Shown here one piece after another: positions 11,300-22,676 of a stretch of 64,000 nt of DNA (within the stretch, counting starts at the first letter, position 1; each line of letters opens with the position of its first letter). Position numbers and translations under genes: made by a program. The stretch comes from Paraspadella gotoi. Taxonomy: Eukaryota > Chaetognatha. Below the pieces are notes generated by a model that saw only the letters and a program-made list of their open reading frames with translations, ran no database searches and was not told where the DNA came from. The stretch covers positions 3,251,856-3,315,855 of the forward strand of contig CM119268.1 in assembly GCA_051294375.1 (NCBI GenBank), in the 5' to 3' direction.

Positions 11300-11879
11300 A
11301 GAGGGTTGGCGAAAAGGTAAGTGAAAATGTCTGGGTGAGTCTGAGGCCGAGAGGGGTTGAGGGGTTAAGGGGACCAAAGGAATTGCTGATTTTGGTGGAA
11401 GGGAAACTCATAAAAAAAAAGAGGCGGATTTTTGGGTGGAGATTTATTTTAATTAGAAAATTTATTTTTTCGAAAATTTTATCGTAAAGAATCGAAATAT
11501 CTCGGTCGATATCAAGATCAACATTGTACAGGCTTCCGCTCCTTTTGAAATCTCTCCTCGTAGCTTTTAAAAAACGTAATAAAGTCTAACTTTTTCTACA
11601 AAAAAAAAATTTATAAAAATTATAAATTTCCCCGAAATTTATCAATATGTAAAAAGGAAGTTATTATCGTCAACTGAAAGATAAAAGACGAACTCATCTC
11701 AATGGAATTCGAAGGCAGAAAAAAAAACTCGGCGGACGAATGAATTTGATCAGAGAGAAAATCAGAAGAAAGAATTCGGTCGAGACAAAAAAGTTCCATC
11801 ATTTTGTGGCAAAAGATTCCGGCGCCGATTGCCCGATCCTCCGATCCGTTTCTGTTTTTGGTTGAGGTTGATTATCCTG

Positions 11880-12215
11880 CGATGGCATCGTGAAGAAAGA
11901 TTTAATGCACCATGCGGAAAGAGAGTCAAGGCATCATAAAGAATGGTTCATAGCACATGCAGAAAGATTCATGTCCCATGCCAAAAGAAGAACTAAAAAA
12001 AAATTCATAGTTCCAAAATGAATGTTTCATCACACCATACCAAAATTTTCATAGCACCAGGCTGACTCGCTGAGATACAAAAAAATTATCAGACCATGGC
12101 AAAAATTTATAAATCCATGCCAAAAAAACTTATGGCGCCATAACAAATATTTCATAAGAACAAGGCGAAAGATTAAGAGATCCATGTTGAAAATACGAGC
12201 ATTTCATCCCGCTGA
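11880..12215. repeat. Degenerate minisatellite with CCATGC-AAAA-TTCATAG motif
   Basis: Variants of CACCATGC, AAAGA and TTCATAG recur roughly every 25-35 bases over about 330 bases. Units are too diverged for an exact period. No gene is visible in 11300-12360. Confidence 0.5.
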
Positions 12216-12404
12216 TTTCATTTCGCCTTGCCGAAGGTTAAACTTTGAATGTCGTCTGGAAAACCCATTTGATATCAATCTATTATTCTTTGTATTATTT
12301 TATTCCATAATATTATTAATTTATTACTAATTCCTCCATAATATTCAAAACACGGAAGTTTCCTTCCAAATCTTTCATCGCCTAAAAAAGCGAGGAAGAC
12401 CGGA

Positions 12405-12560
12405 TCTCATTTCTCCGGAAAAATTCCGATTCCATTCCGGCCATCCCCCTTTTTTCTCCACTCCGGAAATTTCTGCCCGTCTCTCTCTTCCGGAAATTCC
12501 ATCCGGCGTTTGCCGGAAAACTCTATTCCTTTCTCGCTTCTTTCGCCGGAAGCTTGATTC
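12405..12560. promoter_or_regulatory. Cluster of CCGGAA (ETS-core-like) motifs
   Basis: Five CCGGAA hexamers occur in about 150 bases, including the two-sided TTCCGGAAATTCC near 12489. CCGGAA is the ETS-factor core. The spacing is irregular, so this may equally be a degenerate tandem repeat. It lies immediately left of a long (CT)n. Confidence 0.3.
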
Positions 12561-12604
12561 TCTCTCCGATATAAATCGGTCATTCTTCGCGGAAGAATAA
12601 CTTT

Positions 12605-12635
12605 CCATTCTCTCTCTCTCTCTCTCTCTCTCTCT

Positions 12636-12690
<55 letters not shown>

Positions 12691-12868
12691 TCTCTCTCTC
12701 TCAATCGCGCTTAGCTGCGTCCCGAGTAAGTCACCAAAAACTTTTTTTTCTTGCCGACCGACTCACGTAAAATCGAAAAATTCTCGCTCTCTCTCTCTCT
12801 TCTCCTCTCTCTCTCTCTCTCTCTCTCTTCTCTTCTTCTCTCTCCTCTCTCTCTCTCTCTCTTTCTCT
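12605..12868. repeat. (CT)n microsatellite pair
   Basis: Interrupted CT arrays at 12605-12702 and 12785-12868 are separated by about 80 bases of unique sequence. Plus-strand frames just downstream (13000-13260) are SLSL-type. Confidence 0.9.
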
Positions 12869-13259
12869 CATTAATAGAGTTTTTCTTGTGTTCTATTTTT
12901 ATTTTTTATCGCAAATAATGAGATATAAGAAAGGGATTTTTGCGCGGGGGAAGGTTGAGCGGGTATGAAGCCTAGATTGAGCCATTTGCTGGAGAGAAAC
13001 TCTCGCTCGATATCATCTTGGGGAAAGAAACTCTTATCATCTCTCGTTATCGCTCTCTCTCTCTCATCTCTCGGTCGTGCTCAATCCCTTATCTCTCTCA
13101 TTCTCTCTCATCCATCTCTCTCTCTCTCGTGTACGACAAGTCTCTCTCTACTCCTCATCATCTCATTCTTGGTTTCTCCATGTTTCCGGAAAGAACATTT
13201 TCAATTCGCAGTTTTGAATCTCATCCAATTTTATCCTCGAGTTCGCTTTTAGCGAACAA

Positions 13260-13610
13260 GTAGGTGACACGAAAAAGAACTACTTCACATAATCGTCGCA
13301 TAGAAAACTATTTTTATTCTCTAATAACACAAGCAAATATTTATCTCTCACATGCCGCAGCTTTTTTTAAAAAAACCCTGCCGCCTTTTACGAGCTCGTT
13401 AAACCCGGCCATATTCTTCCCCCACCGTCTCTTTTTACGAAGTTCGACTGGCACGTCCTGCGTTTCGCTAAAACGAGGCAACGGGGAATCGGATGAAGCG
13501 AACTCGGCGTTGGGGATCCCACGCTTCGTTCTCGAGGGAATCGAGAAAAGGGAAATCCGTTGCTGACTCAGCCCGGTTTCGTTAAATCGAGACTCGATCC
13601 AAATGTACGT
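13260..13610. other. Unique sequence, no recognised gene
   Basis: More balanced composition than its neighbours, with an open plus frame of 100 codons (13264-13566). The translation has no motif I recognise and no clear splice context. I leave it unassigned. The sequence 13615-13900 is AT-rich. Confidence 0.4.
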
Positions 13611-13905
13611 CGTTAATTCGAATATTTTTTTAAATTTATTTATTAATTTATTTATTTTTTTAAAAAAGTTCCAAAAAATTAATTAGGTAATTTGGAGAAA
13701 GGTGATACACAATATAAAATCGAGATACTTCGAAATACTTCTTTAAGTTACATTGAATTGTGCGAAACAACAGTCAAATTGTATTATAGGGATTTTGCAG
13801 CAAACTTTGTTCTCTCGGTGTTTATTTGAATCTGATATAATAGTTTAAGAGTTTAAGGTTTAAAGTTTATTTGTTTTGAGAACCTCCTTTTTACATTAAT
13901 TTTCG

Positions 13906-14009
13906 TTACTTTACTTTACTTTACTTTACTTTACTTTACTTTACTTTACTTTACTTTACTTTACTTTACTTTACTTTACTTTACTTTACTTTACTTTAAC
14001 TTTACTTTA
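13906..14009. repeat. (TTTAC)n microsatellite
   Basis: A pentanucleotide array of about 20 units, nearly perfect, spanning just over 100 bases. Confidence 0.97.
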
Positions 14010-14339
14010 TTTTATTCATGCTATCATCAATTCTTTCAATTATTAAATGATACAATGACTTATTTATTCAATAATTGACTTTTTCATTCACTCCACGAAT
14101 CAATTGTAAAGAAAGATCTCCAGTCTCCATCTGCTCCTCCTTTTACATCCTTCTGTTCAGTGGTATTTTGTCTCTGTCTCTATCTTCGTCTCTGTCTTCT
14201 TTTCTCTCTCTCTCTCTATCTCTGTCTCGCTCCGTAATTTCCGTCCCTTGATTTCTTCGTGTCTTTTTCTTTTCCTTTCCGTCGGAGCAACTTTCTCAGC
14301 GAATATGAAGAAAAATGCGACGTCTCTCTCGGAGTTGTC

Positions 14340-14455
<116 letters not shown>

Positions 14456-14502
14456 AAAGGCACATTCACTGGTCCATCCGTTTTAATTAGAAGCGGCGAC
14501 TG

Positions 14503-14536
14503 TGACGTCATGACGTCAAATATGACGTCACGTGAC
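14503..14536. promoter_or_regulatory. Three perfect CREs and one E-box in 34 bp
   Basis: TGACGTCA occurs at 14503-14510, 14511-14518 and 14523-14530, and overlaps the palindrome GTCACGTGAC at 14527-14536. CRE is the full CREB/ATF palindrome and CACGTG the bHLH-ZIP core. Three perfect copies this close are most unlikely by chance. This looks like a promoter or enhancer core, but the gene it serves is not visible in either direction within about 1 kb. Confidence 0.55.
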
Positions 14537-14584
14537 CTCAAATTCGCCATCCAATTCACAGTCTCACGTTTTATCAACGTTCGG

Positions 14585-14640
14585 CTCTCCGACGGACGGT
14601 CGAACGGTCGGACGGTCTTACGGACGGACATGCGGACAAA
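14585..14640 (+). repeat. (ACGG)n-like short array
   Basis: CGGACGGTCGAACGGTCGG-type sequence, related in composition to the ACGG arrays at 1470-1500 and 44280-44400. Confidence 0.6.
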
Positions 14641-14689
14641 TCTAAATATGAAATAAATAAATTAAAAAACGATAAAAAGATGTTGAGAA

Positions 14690-14720
14690 TGAAAGAAAGA
14701 AAGAAAGAAAGAAAGAAAAA

Positions 14721-14780
<60 letters not shown>

Positions 14781-14815
14781 AATAAAGAAAAAAGAGAGAA
14801 AGAAAAAAAGAAAAA

Positions 14816-14875
<60 letters not shown>

Positions 14876-14935
14876 AAAAAAGAAAGAAAGAAAGATTAAA
14901 AGAAAGAAAGAGAAAAAGAAAAAGAAAAAGAAAGA
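14690..14935. repeat. (GAAA)n microsatellite, interrupted
   Basis: GAAA repeats with occasional A-runs and single changes over about 240 bases. The long open frames on both strands (KERKKERK, SFFLSFF) are artefacts of the repeat. Confidence 0.96.
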
Positions 14936-15049
14936 GAAGCGGAAAATCGAGGGGAAGTTGGGATGATGCTAATAAACTAAGATGTTTCCTTCGGTTGATG
15001 GAAATGTTGTCAACAAGTCCCATCATTGCCGAGTAAAAAAAAAAAGAAA

Positions 15050-16558
15050 AAAAAGGGGCTGCCAGTTCTCTGCTCTCGGCGAATGAAATACGTGTATTTA
15101 AATGTATATTTAGGTTTAAATAGTATAAAAAAATTAAACGAAATTATTTATGAAACTTTTTACTCCTTTTTTTCCTATTTTTCGTCAATAATTTTACCTT
15201 CTTAGATCATCTTGGCTTTGTTCATACATTAATTTCTTCTTCATTTTTAGTTTTCCTACCAACTTTCCTCTATTCCTATTTTTGTCTCTTAATTTCACTT
15301 AATTTCTCTATAATCCCATCTTAAACCTCGGTCCCACATTCCTGCCTTCATTTAAATTCTCTTCAATTTTTCCCTTCCTAACTTCATCTCACATACGTTT
15401 TTTTCTTCTCTCGAATATATATTTCACCAAAAAACCTTTCGCATCACATTCTTATCTTCACCAGGTCACATTTTTAGCTGGAGCGGGTCACATTTTTTAT
15501 AGCGGAAAGGTCAGAGCCGCTTTTATGTCGGGTCATATTTTAGTTTAACGACCCTTAGTGGATCTCGCGTCGCGCCTCCCTCGTAAAAAAAAAGCCCCCA
15601 ATTTTCCCGCCAACTCAAATCACAAAATTTAACTTCTTTTTTTTGTTTTTGCCATTGAATAGAAATTTTTTATTCTATTCCTATTTTTCGCGCTGTCTAT
15701 GCGTAAGTAGGGGCTTTTTTACGTGCTTTTGTTTATATCTCTCTTCTCTCTCTCTCGATCTCTCTCTAGCGACAGCGCTCCGGCGAGGGGCGGGGGAGGG
15801 CACTGGTCGTCACTCCTTCCGCCGTGCCTGCGCTCTCGTCCGTCTCTCTCTCTCGATCTCGTCTCTCTCCCGTCTTCTCTCTTCCGCAGTCCTCTCTCTC
15901 CTCTCTCGGCTTTCTATCCTCAGTTCGGAGTCGATGAGGCTAATCAACCATAAACGAATCGGCATTTTGGGTTTTTTTTTTATTTTATGGATTTTTTTCC
16001 TTTTTTTATTTTTATTCATCCCACGATTTTTCATCCCAAATTTAGTTCCGAGGAAACGTGAAAAAAAATTATCCGTTGTTTTTATTATTTGATTAAGTTT
16101 TTCTTTTTAAAAGTCTGTTAAATTCATTCCAAGCTTTTTTTTTTGGTTATATTTTTATCTTATGTTTTTTTAATTCTTTTCTCGTCATGGTGGTGAACCT
16201 CATGGTATTGGCTTGTTAGAACTTGTAATTATACATTAACTAATTCTTTCATTTATGTTTAGTTTAATATCTTATTTGAAATTTAGTTATTTTATTTTCT
16301 CTCATTTCCTTCCTTTTTTCATCAAGAATATTTAAACAAATAACATATTGCTCAGACTTAGTCCATGTTTGTTTGTTTTGTTGATGATGATTGTACTAAA
16401 TCAACCTTGTTGTATTCAAATAAAATCGCTTATATATTGTATGTCACTTTCATATCAAATGTTTATAAATATAAAGCGAACGGCTCCGACTAATTATGTG
16501 TCTCCACAAATTGATCAAAATACGAGAGAGTTAAGCGACTACTAAGAAACGAATTTCT
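15050..16558. other. AT-rich spacer, no gene recognised
   Basis: AT-rich DNA with a CT-rich patch at 15735-15910 that includes GCGACAGCGCTCCGGCGAGG. One plus-strand frame of 149 codons (15643-16092) is dominated by F, L and S and has no recognisable domain. Confidence 0.5.
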
Positions 16559-16903
16559 NNNNNNNNNNNNNNNNNNNNNNNNNNNNNNNNNNNNNNNNNN
16601 NNNNNNNNNNNNNNNNNNNNNNNNNNNNNNNNNNNNNNNNNNNNNNNNNNNNNNNNNNNNNNNNNNNNNNNNNNNNNNNNNNNNNNNNNNNNNNNNNNNN
16701 NNNNNNNNNNNNNNNNNNNNNNNNNNNNNNNNNNNNNNNNNNNNNNNNNNNNNNNNNNNNNNNNNNNNNNNNNNNNNNNNNNNNNNNNNNNNNNNNNNNN
16801 NNNNNNNNNNNNNNNNNNNNNNNNNNNNNNNNNNNNNNNNNNNNNNNNNNNNNNNNNNNNNNNNNNNNNNNNNNNNNNNNNNNNNNNNNNNNNNNNNNNN
16901 NNN
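16559..16903. other. Assembly gap (345 N)
   Basis: Unknown bases. The flanks are AT-rich with no gene evidence. Confidence 0.99.
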
Positions 16904-17130
16904 AACAAACAAGCAAAATGGAAAGAAAGTTATGAATGAACACTTGGGAGAAAGTTAGCGTAACAAAAAAAACGGGAAAAGAAAAGAAAAATAAGGAAAA
17001 GAAAAGAAAAAAGAAAGAAAAAGAAACGCGGGGAGAAAAAAAGGAAAAGATTTATGTCGAGTTTTTTTCGTCGGCCATAACAAAGATGGAAAAAAAGGAA
17101 GGAGGGAGCGTGGGCGGAGTTGTGGAGAAT

Positions 17131-17470
17131 GGGATGTGGGGCTGAGTTTTGTGGGGGCNNNNNNNNNNNNNNNNNNNNNNNNNNNNNNNNNNNNNNNNNN
17201 NNNNNNNNNNNNNNNNNNNNNNNNNNNNNNNNNNNNNNNNNNNNNNNNNNNNNNNNNNNNNNNNNNNNNNNNNNNNNNNNNNNNNNNNNNNNNNNNNNNN
17301 NNNNNNNNNNNNNNNNNNNNNNNNNNGGACAGGGATGTGGAGCTTAGTTTTGAGGGGGCTGCAATGTGGTCAAGTGGCAGGGCATTGATGTAGATCTGAG
17401 TTTTGTGGGGCTGGTATGTGGTCGGGTGTGGTGGAGGCTGGGATGTAGAGCTGAGTTTTGGTGCATATGG
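17131..17470 (-). repeat. 54-bp minisatellite interrupted by a 168-N gap
   Basis: GATGTGGAGCTGAGTTTTG-type units start at 17131, 17334, 17387 and 17442, giving a period of 53-55 bases. The gap 17159-17326 falls inside the array. On the minus strand a frame is open from 17680 to 16955 and reads the units as an 18-residue P/S/T-rich repeat with the word KLSSTS. Whether this frame is translated is unknown; it is open partly because the gap is masked. Confidence 0.65.
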
Positions 17471-17994
17471 GAGTTGAGAAGGAGAGCGATTCATCCAAAA
17501 ATTGAAGGACGTTTGGGATAAAGAGGCAGCAGGTTTGGTTTCTTTGGGGTAAGTTTCTTTGGGGTAAGTTGCAAAGTGAGAGGGAATTTTAAAACTCGTA
17601 GGCGTAAGTGGAAAGGACGCAAGAGTGGAAGAAGCGTCCGTGCTTTCACAGAATCGCTCCGGTGAAAAAAAACGGGACACCTTTGGGTATGTGATACTTC
17701 CTTGGTTATTTATGACATAATATTTTTCAGTTGATACAATACAACCAACATTTGAAGGTTTTTAATCATGTCAATTAGTAAATTAGATCCGTAAAACCTC
17801 TAACGACACACGCTGTTCCATTATCGACGTTGTTTAAATGTAATATACAATAATATAAATATCTTACGATCAATAAAGTGAATTCATCGACGTCAGATAA
17901 AGAAGATATTTTCCTCAGCGGGTTCTATCTCGCATTTTCTCCTCTTTTTCTCTACGTTTTAAACATTTATCATTTTTAGTCCCTCCCGCCCATC

Positions 17995-18029
17995 ATTTTT
18001 CTTTCTTTCTTTCTTTCTTTCTTTCTTTC
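17995..18029. repeat. (TTTC)n running into a 25-N gap (18030-18054)
   Basis: A TTTC array ends abruptly at the gap. A second TTTC array lies at about 18165-18197. The gap probably marks an unresolved repeat length. Confidence 0.9.
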
Positions 18030-18054
18030 NNNNNNNNNNNNNNNNNNNNNNNNN

Positions 18055-18111
18055 ACTCAACAGGATCAACACTTATCCAGCCAAATCAGAAGTCGCCGCT
18101 CATACAGGTAA
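18055..18111 (+). CDS. Possible coding exon fragment with splice donor, unrecognised
   Basis: The segment starts at the gap edge and ends at CATACAG followed by GTAAGA, a consensus donor. One frame reads INTYPAKSEVAAHT and a second frame is also open, so frame choice is uncertain. The composition contrasts with the pyrimidine repeats on both sides. The 5' part would be hidden by the gap. I cannot name a family. It could also be a chance donor in unique non-coding DNA. Confidence 0.25.
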   Translation, partial: TQQDQHLSSQIRSRRSYR

Positions 18112-18289
18112 GAAAATCAATATTCATTCCTTAATATTCTCTTATCTTTACTTATCTTCTTTCCTCTTCTTTCTTTCTTTCTTTCTTTCTTTCTTTCATT
18201 TACTTTCTTTCCTTCTCTTTCTTTATTTTTTATCTTCTACTATCCCTCAACCTCTCGTCTTTATCTTTATCCTCCGAATTATATCTACT

Positions 18290-18380
18290 CTCTCTCTCTT
18301 CTCTCTCTCTTCTCTCTTCTCTCTTCCTCTCTCTCTACTCTCTCCTACTCTCTCTACTCTCTCTCTCTCTCTCTCCATCC
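18290..18380. repeat. (CT)n-rich tract
   Basis: Interrupted CT arrays. The following 18420-19080 is unique sequence without a recognised gene; it contains CTATAAATA near 18675. Confidence 0.8.
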
Positions 18381-19091
18381 CCCTCTCTCCTTTTCCCTTA
18401 CTTACAACCCAAGTCGTTGTAACGATTTACATAAAACATCTTCGAATGTCTTTCAAAATCTTCTGACATCTTTTTCTCGCATAATCGGGTTTACAAATTT
18501 TCCATGGATGTTTTTCTTTCCTAATGCTCATTGAGAAATTAAAATAAAGATAGCGACAACTGTATTAAAACCCACCTACCGTCTTTCGCGGCAAAAGTCC
18601 GGAATTCTAGCAGTTGGGTGGGATGGGCCTGTAGCCTGCTGCGACAGCTTGATCCGAGACTCAGGGACAGCTGTTCTATAAATAAACTATTTATTAATTC
18701 TGACTCCGAACAGTTTTAATGCGACGAGTCTTCCCAATGAGATTACATTCTTAAAAAAAAAAAAGCAACAACAACAACGAAATACAACATCTAAATCTAT
18801 CTTTCCTTTCACCTTCTCTTCTTACTATCTCTCTATCTATGTATCTATCTTTCCCTTTGCTCCTCTTACCTTTTCGCTCCTATTTTGCTCCACATCCTCG
18901 CTCCTCTCTTCATATGACTGCATACATCAGGGGGGTGGAGTTAGCGAATTCGGGGCGGTGGGGAGTGAAATCCACGCGTGACCCACCAGGGGGTAGCTTT
19001 CTTGCGTTAGTGATGGACTCCGACGCGAGAAAACAAAAAAAGGCATCGAATCTTTTGTTTACTACCATAATTAGACTTAACTTTCTCAACG

Positions 19092-19165
19092 GGCGCCATG
19101 GCTTAGTTGGTTAAAGCGCCTGTCTAGTAAACAGGAGATCCCGAGTTCGAATCTCGGTGGTGCCT
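19092..19165 (+). tRNA. tRNA-Thr (anticodon AGT)
   Basis: A complete 74-nt cloverleaf. The acceptor stem GGCGCCA pairs with TGGTGCC (one G-U), followed by discriminator T at 19165. The internal A box TGGCTTAGTTGG (19099-19110) and B box GAGTTCGAATC (19143-19153) are intact. The anticodon stem-loop CTGTCTAGTAAACAG carries AGT at 19126-19128. AGT reads threonine ACN codons after A34 is converted to inosine. There is no intron and CCA is not encoded, as normal in eukaryotes. The sequence closely follows the animal tRNA-Thr(AGU) pattern. It stands alone, with a T-run terminator 24 bases downstream. Confidence 0.97.
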
Positions 19166-19189
19166 TATACTTTCTTGTTTATTGTAATA

Positions 19190-19194
19190 TTTTT
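19190..19194 (+). terminator. Pol III T-run downstream of tRNA-Thr
   Basis: The first run of five T after the tRNA 3' end, consistent with RNA polymerase III termination. Confidence 0.7.
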
Positions 19195-19335
19195 CTTTTA
19201 TCAAAACTCATGGTTCTCCTATAAAAATTTATTATTTTACTTTTAAAGGAAAGAAGAAAGAAATAAACCGCTTGTACGACTAATTAAACAAAAACGATTC
19301 TATTTTCAAAAGACGCCCGGTTACTGGGCGATTCA

Positions 19336-19390
19336 AGTCGCTCTTCGATTGGCCGATTCAACTCGCTCTCTGATTGGCCGATTCCCCCTT
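19336..19390 (+). repeat. Short tandem duplication carrying ATTGG (CCAAT) motifs
   Basis: TCGATTGGCCGATTCAACTC is followed by CTGATTGGCCGATTCCCCC. Each unit carries an inverted CCAAT box. It lies 170 bases after the tRNA. Promoter function is possible but no gene start is seen. Confidence 0.5.
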
Positions 19391-19519
19391 CCTTCCCCAT
19401 CGGAATGTCGACCTTCGACGTCAACCAACCAGATGTTTCCACCCGAAATCGAATCAACGAAAACATCTGTTGACAAAGATGAATAAAATCGAATTCAAGG
19501 CAGAGAGAAAGAGAGGGGG

Positions 19520-19640
<121 letters not shown>

Positions 19641-19933
19641 CAATAAAAGGAGATAGTGGGTGAGAGAGGTTAGGAGATAGAAAGAGATAGAGAGATAGGG
19701 ATAGAGATCGGAATATAGACAGAAATAGAGGGGAAGAGATAGAGATAGGATAGAGATAGGGATAGAGATTGAGACAAGAAGAGAAAAAAGTTGAAAGAGG
19801 AAAGAGGCAGAAAAATAATAAATAAAGTTTGTCAAGGAAAAAAAATTAAAGGCAAAAAGTAAGTTGAATATTTTAGGTAAGTTCAGGAAAATAAATATGC
19901 GGAGGCGAAAAAGAAATGGGAAAGGAAAAACAA

Positions 19934-19935
<2 letters not shown>

Positions 19936-20005
<70 letters not shown>
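19936..20005. repeat. (CT)n microsatellite
   Basis: About 34 uninterrupted CT units, followed at 20090-20117 by a short (ACA)n run. Confidence 0.97.
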
Positions 20006-20006
<1 letters not shown>

Positions 20007-20081
20007 GCTCGCTCAAAGTTATTTTCTCCAACTATTCGCAATCATATTTTCCCGAGCGGCAAAAGCATCAGTGACAACGAT

Positions 20082-20116
<35 letters not shown>

Positions 20117-20329
20117 CGACAACTTCGAGAAGAAGAAGAAAAAGAGGAGAAAATTCATCAACAAAAGTCGCGTCGTTGAATTTCCAAGAATCAACATCGT
20201 CGAGTTTCATTACTTTATTTTAAATTCTGAAATTAATATTATTTAATTTAATATTTTTTTTGTATCGATTGACGCTCTTTTGCTTAAAAACTTTAAATCG
20301 CATTCTGCATTAATGACGGTGAGAGTAGA

Positions 20330-20765
20330 GGCGTTGTGGTTGTGGTTGTAGTTCTTGATGTGGTTTTAGTTTTGATTGTGGTTGTAGTTGTGGTTGTAGT
20401 TGTGGTTGTGGTTGTAGTTCTTGTTGTGGTTGTAGTTCTGGTTGTGGTAGTGGTTGGAGTTGTGGTTGTAGTACTTGTTGTGGTTGTAGTTAGGGTTGTG
20501 GTTGTAGTTTAGGTTGTGGTTGTAGTTTTAGTTCTTGTTGTGGTTGTAGTTGTGGTTGTGGTCGTAGTTGTAGTTCTGGTTGTGGTTGTAGTCGTGGTTG
20601 TGGTTGTATTTCTTGTTGTGGTTGTAGTTGTGGTTGTAGTTGTTCTTCTTGTTATGGTTGTAGTCGTGTTGTGGTTGTAGTCGTGGTTGTGGTTGTAGTT
20701 GTGGTTGTGGTTGTAGTTCTTGTTGTGGTTGTAGTTGTTGTTCTTGTTGTGGTTGTGGTGGAAGA
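20330..20765. repeat. Degenerate GTTGTGGTTGTAGTT minisatellite
   Basis: G/T-only sequence on the plus strand built of TTGTGG, TTGTAG and TTCTTG words in varied order over about 430 bases. Both strands have open frames (V-runs on plus, T/N/H-runs on minus) because of this composition. It does not look like a gene. Confidence 0.9.
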
Positions 20766-20964
20766 GGAAAAGGCGGTAGTGATGGCGCCAAGGATGCATT
20801 TGGCGATGAGTCTCGCGCCAATGTCAACGGAAATTTCGATGACCTTGAATTGGAAAAAGAAAAGAAAAAGGGAAAGATGGCATCAAGATGGAGGAACGTT
20901 TGGAAATACAGAATGTATAATATACATTGTATATTCTAATACAATTAGTATGATTATAATTAGA

Positions 20965-21455
20965 TGAAGATAAGCAGAAAAGGAAAAAAAGGAAAAAAAG
21001 GAGGAAATGGAGGAAATAAAAAAATTAGAAAAGAAGGAAAGAAGAAAAAGAAAGAAAAAGAAAAAGGAAAGGAGGAAAAGGAAAAAAGAAAAAAAGAAAA
21101 AAGAGGAAAGGAAAAAAGAAGGAAATAAGGAAAGAAAGAAGGGAAAATGGAAAAAAAGAAGAAAAGAAAGAAAAGGAAAGAGAAAAGAAAGAAAAGGAAA
21201 GAGAAAAGAAGGAAAGGAAAGGAAAGAAGAAAAGAAAGAAAGGAAAGAAGGAAAGAAAAATAGAAAAGAAGGAAAGGAAAGAAGAAAAGAAGGAAAGGAA
21301 AGAAGGAAAGGAAAGAAGAAAAGAAGGAAAGGAAAGAAAAAAAGAAGGAAAGGAAAGAGGAAAGAAGGAAAGGAAAGAGGAAAGAAGGAGAGGAAATAAG
21401 AAAAGAAGGAAAAGGAAAGGAAAGAAGAAAAGAAGGAAAGGAAAGAGGAAAGACC
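20965..21455. repeat. GGAAAGGAAAGAA purine minisatellite
   Basis: About 490 bases of almost pure purine, with units such as GGAAAGGAAAGAAGAAAAGAA. It is an all-purine strand with triplex potential. The 130-codon K/E/R frame through it is compositional. Confidence 0.93.
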
Positions 21456-21621
21456 GAGCGTCGACGGAAAAAGACGACGCGACGATTCGTATTCCGTCGA
21501 GAAGATGACGACGTCTTGACGAGTTGAAGAGGAAAAGGCTGAAGACGAGAAGAGAGCGGCAGGAGCCGCAGCGGCAGGGTGGCGGTGGCGGCAGCGGCGG
21601 AAGATTTTATCGTCAGATTAC
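21456..21621 (+). other. GC-rich segment cut by a gap, coding status unknown
   Basis: CpG-rich sequence with GGTGGCGGTGGCGGCAGCGG near 21580. A plus frame is open from 21524 into the gap and reads R/G-rich. It may be an exon edge or a CpG-rich promoter. No family is recognised. Confidence 0.25.
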
Positions 21622-21739
21622 NNNNNNNNNNNNNNNNNNNNNNNNNNNNNNNNNNNNNNNNNNNNNNNNNNNNNNNNNNNNNNNNNNNNNNNNNNNNNNN
21701 NNNNNNNNNNNNNNNNNNNNNNNNNNNNNNNNNNNNNNN
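21622..21739. other. Assembly gap (118 N)
   Basis: Unknown bases. The right flank starts with a G-run (GGGGGGG). Confidence 0.99.
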
Positions 21740-22139
21740 GGGGGGGACGAAGTGATTCTGACAGGGATAAGAACAACGACAACAAAGACGACAATTAACT
21801 TTTTATATGTACAATCCGATCGGAGTTCAGTGTGCTTAATCAACCTTCACTTTGTCAAATGTTGTACCGTTTTACCATATATTTACTTCATATTTTACTA
21901 TTGTTAACAAGTCGCGTTTCTGGGCTTGATAAATATACAAAAAACAGTTGGATCAAAGTCAAGAAAATATCTGAAGATGAAATCTGAAGATGATCTAACG
22001 AAGCTTCGGATAAAATCGTGATCAGCGTGAGTCTTGAAAGAGCAGAGATTATCGGGTGATTTCAGCAAACTGATAAAAACGACGGCCGAGGGTGGAAAGA
22101 CCCGTGCCCAAAAAAAGACAAACAGGGAGTGAAAATATG

Positions 22140-22600
22140 ATAGTGGAACTGGAAAATGGAACCGAAAAGTGGAACCTGACTTAATGAAACTGAAAAGTGG
22201 AACCGGAAAGTGGAATAGGAAAGTGGAGCCAAAAAGTGGAACTAGAAAGACAAACTGGAAAATGGAACAGAAAAGTGGAACCAGATAATGAAACTGAAAA
22301 GTGGAACCGGAAAGTGGAATTGGAAAGTGGAGCCAAAAAGTGGAACTAGAAAGACAAACTGGAAAATGGAACAGAAAAGTGGAACCAGATAATGAAACTG
22401 AAAAGTGGAACCGGAAAGTGGAATTGGAAAGTGGAGCCAAAAAGTGGAACTAGAAAGACAAACTGGAAAATGGAACATAAAAATGGAACTAGAAAGTGAA
22501 TCGGAAAGTGGAACCGGAAGTGGAACTGAAAAGTGAAACTGGAAAATAGAACCGAAAAGTGGAACCGAAAAGTGGAAACGAAAAGTTGAACCGGAAGCGT
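22140..22600. repeat. GTGGAAC-based satellite with 104-bp higher-order unit
   Basis: The basic unit is GTGGAACCGGAAA-like, 12-15 bases. A longer unit starting CCAGATAATGAAACTG recurs at 22281 and 22385, a 104-base period with near-identical copies. The minus-strand frames repeat FHFPVPLF and arise from the repeat. Confidence 0.9.
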
Positions 22601-22676
22601 CGTGTCTCGGACTGGCGTTGACGCTTTGCGAGACGCGATGAGAATGTAAGATGTGGGCGATCGCCTGATGTGAAAA

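Noticed and set aside
20509-20830. T/N/H-rich and V-rich frames
   Set aside because: A by-product of the GTTGTGG repeat; frames are open on both strands with no domain.
21007-21399. 130-codon K/E/R-rich frame
   Set aside because: An all-purine minisatellite has no stop codons in this frame; there is no start or splice context.
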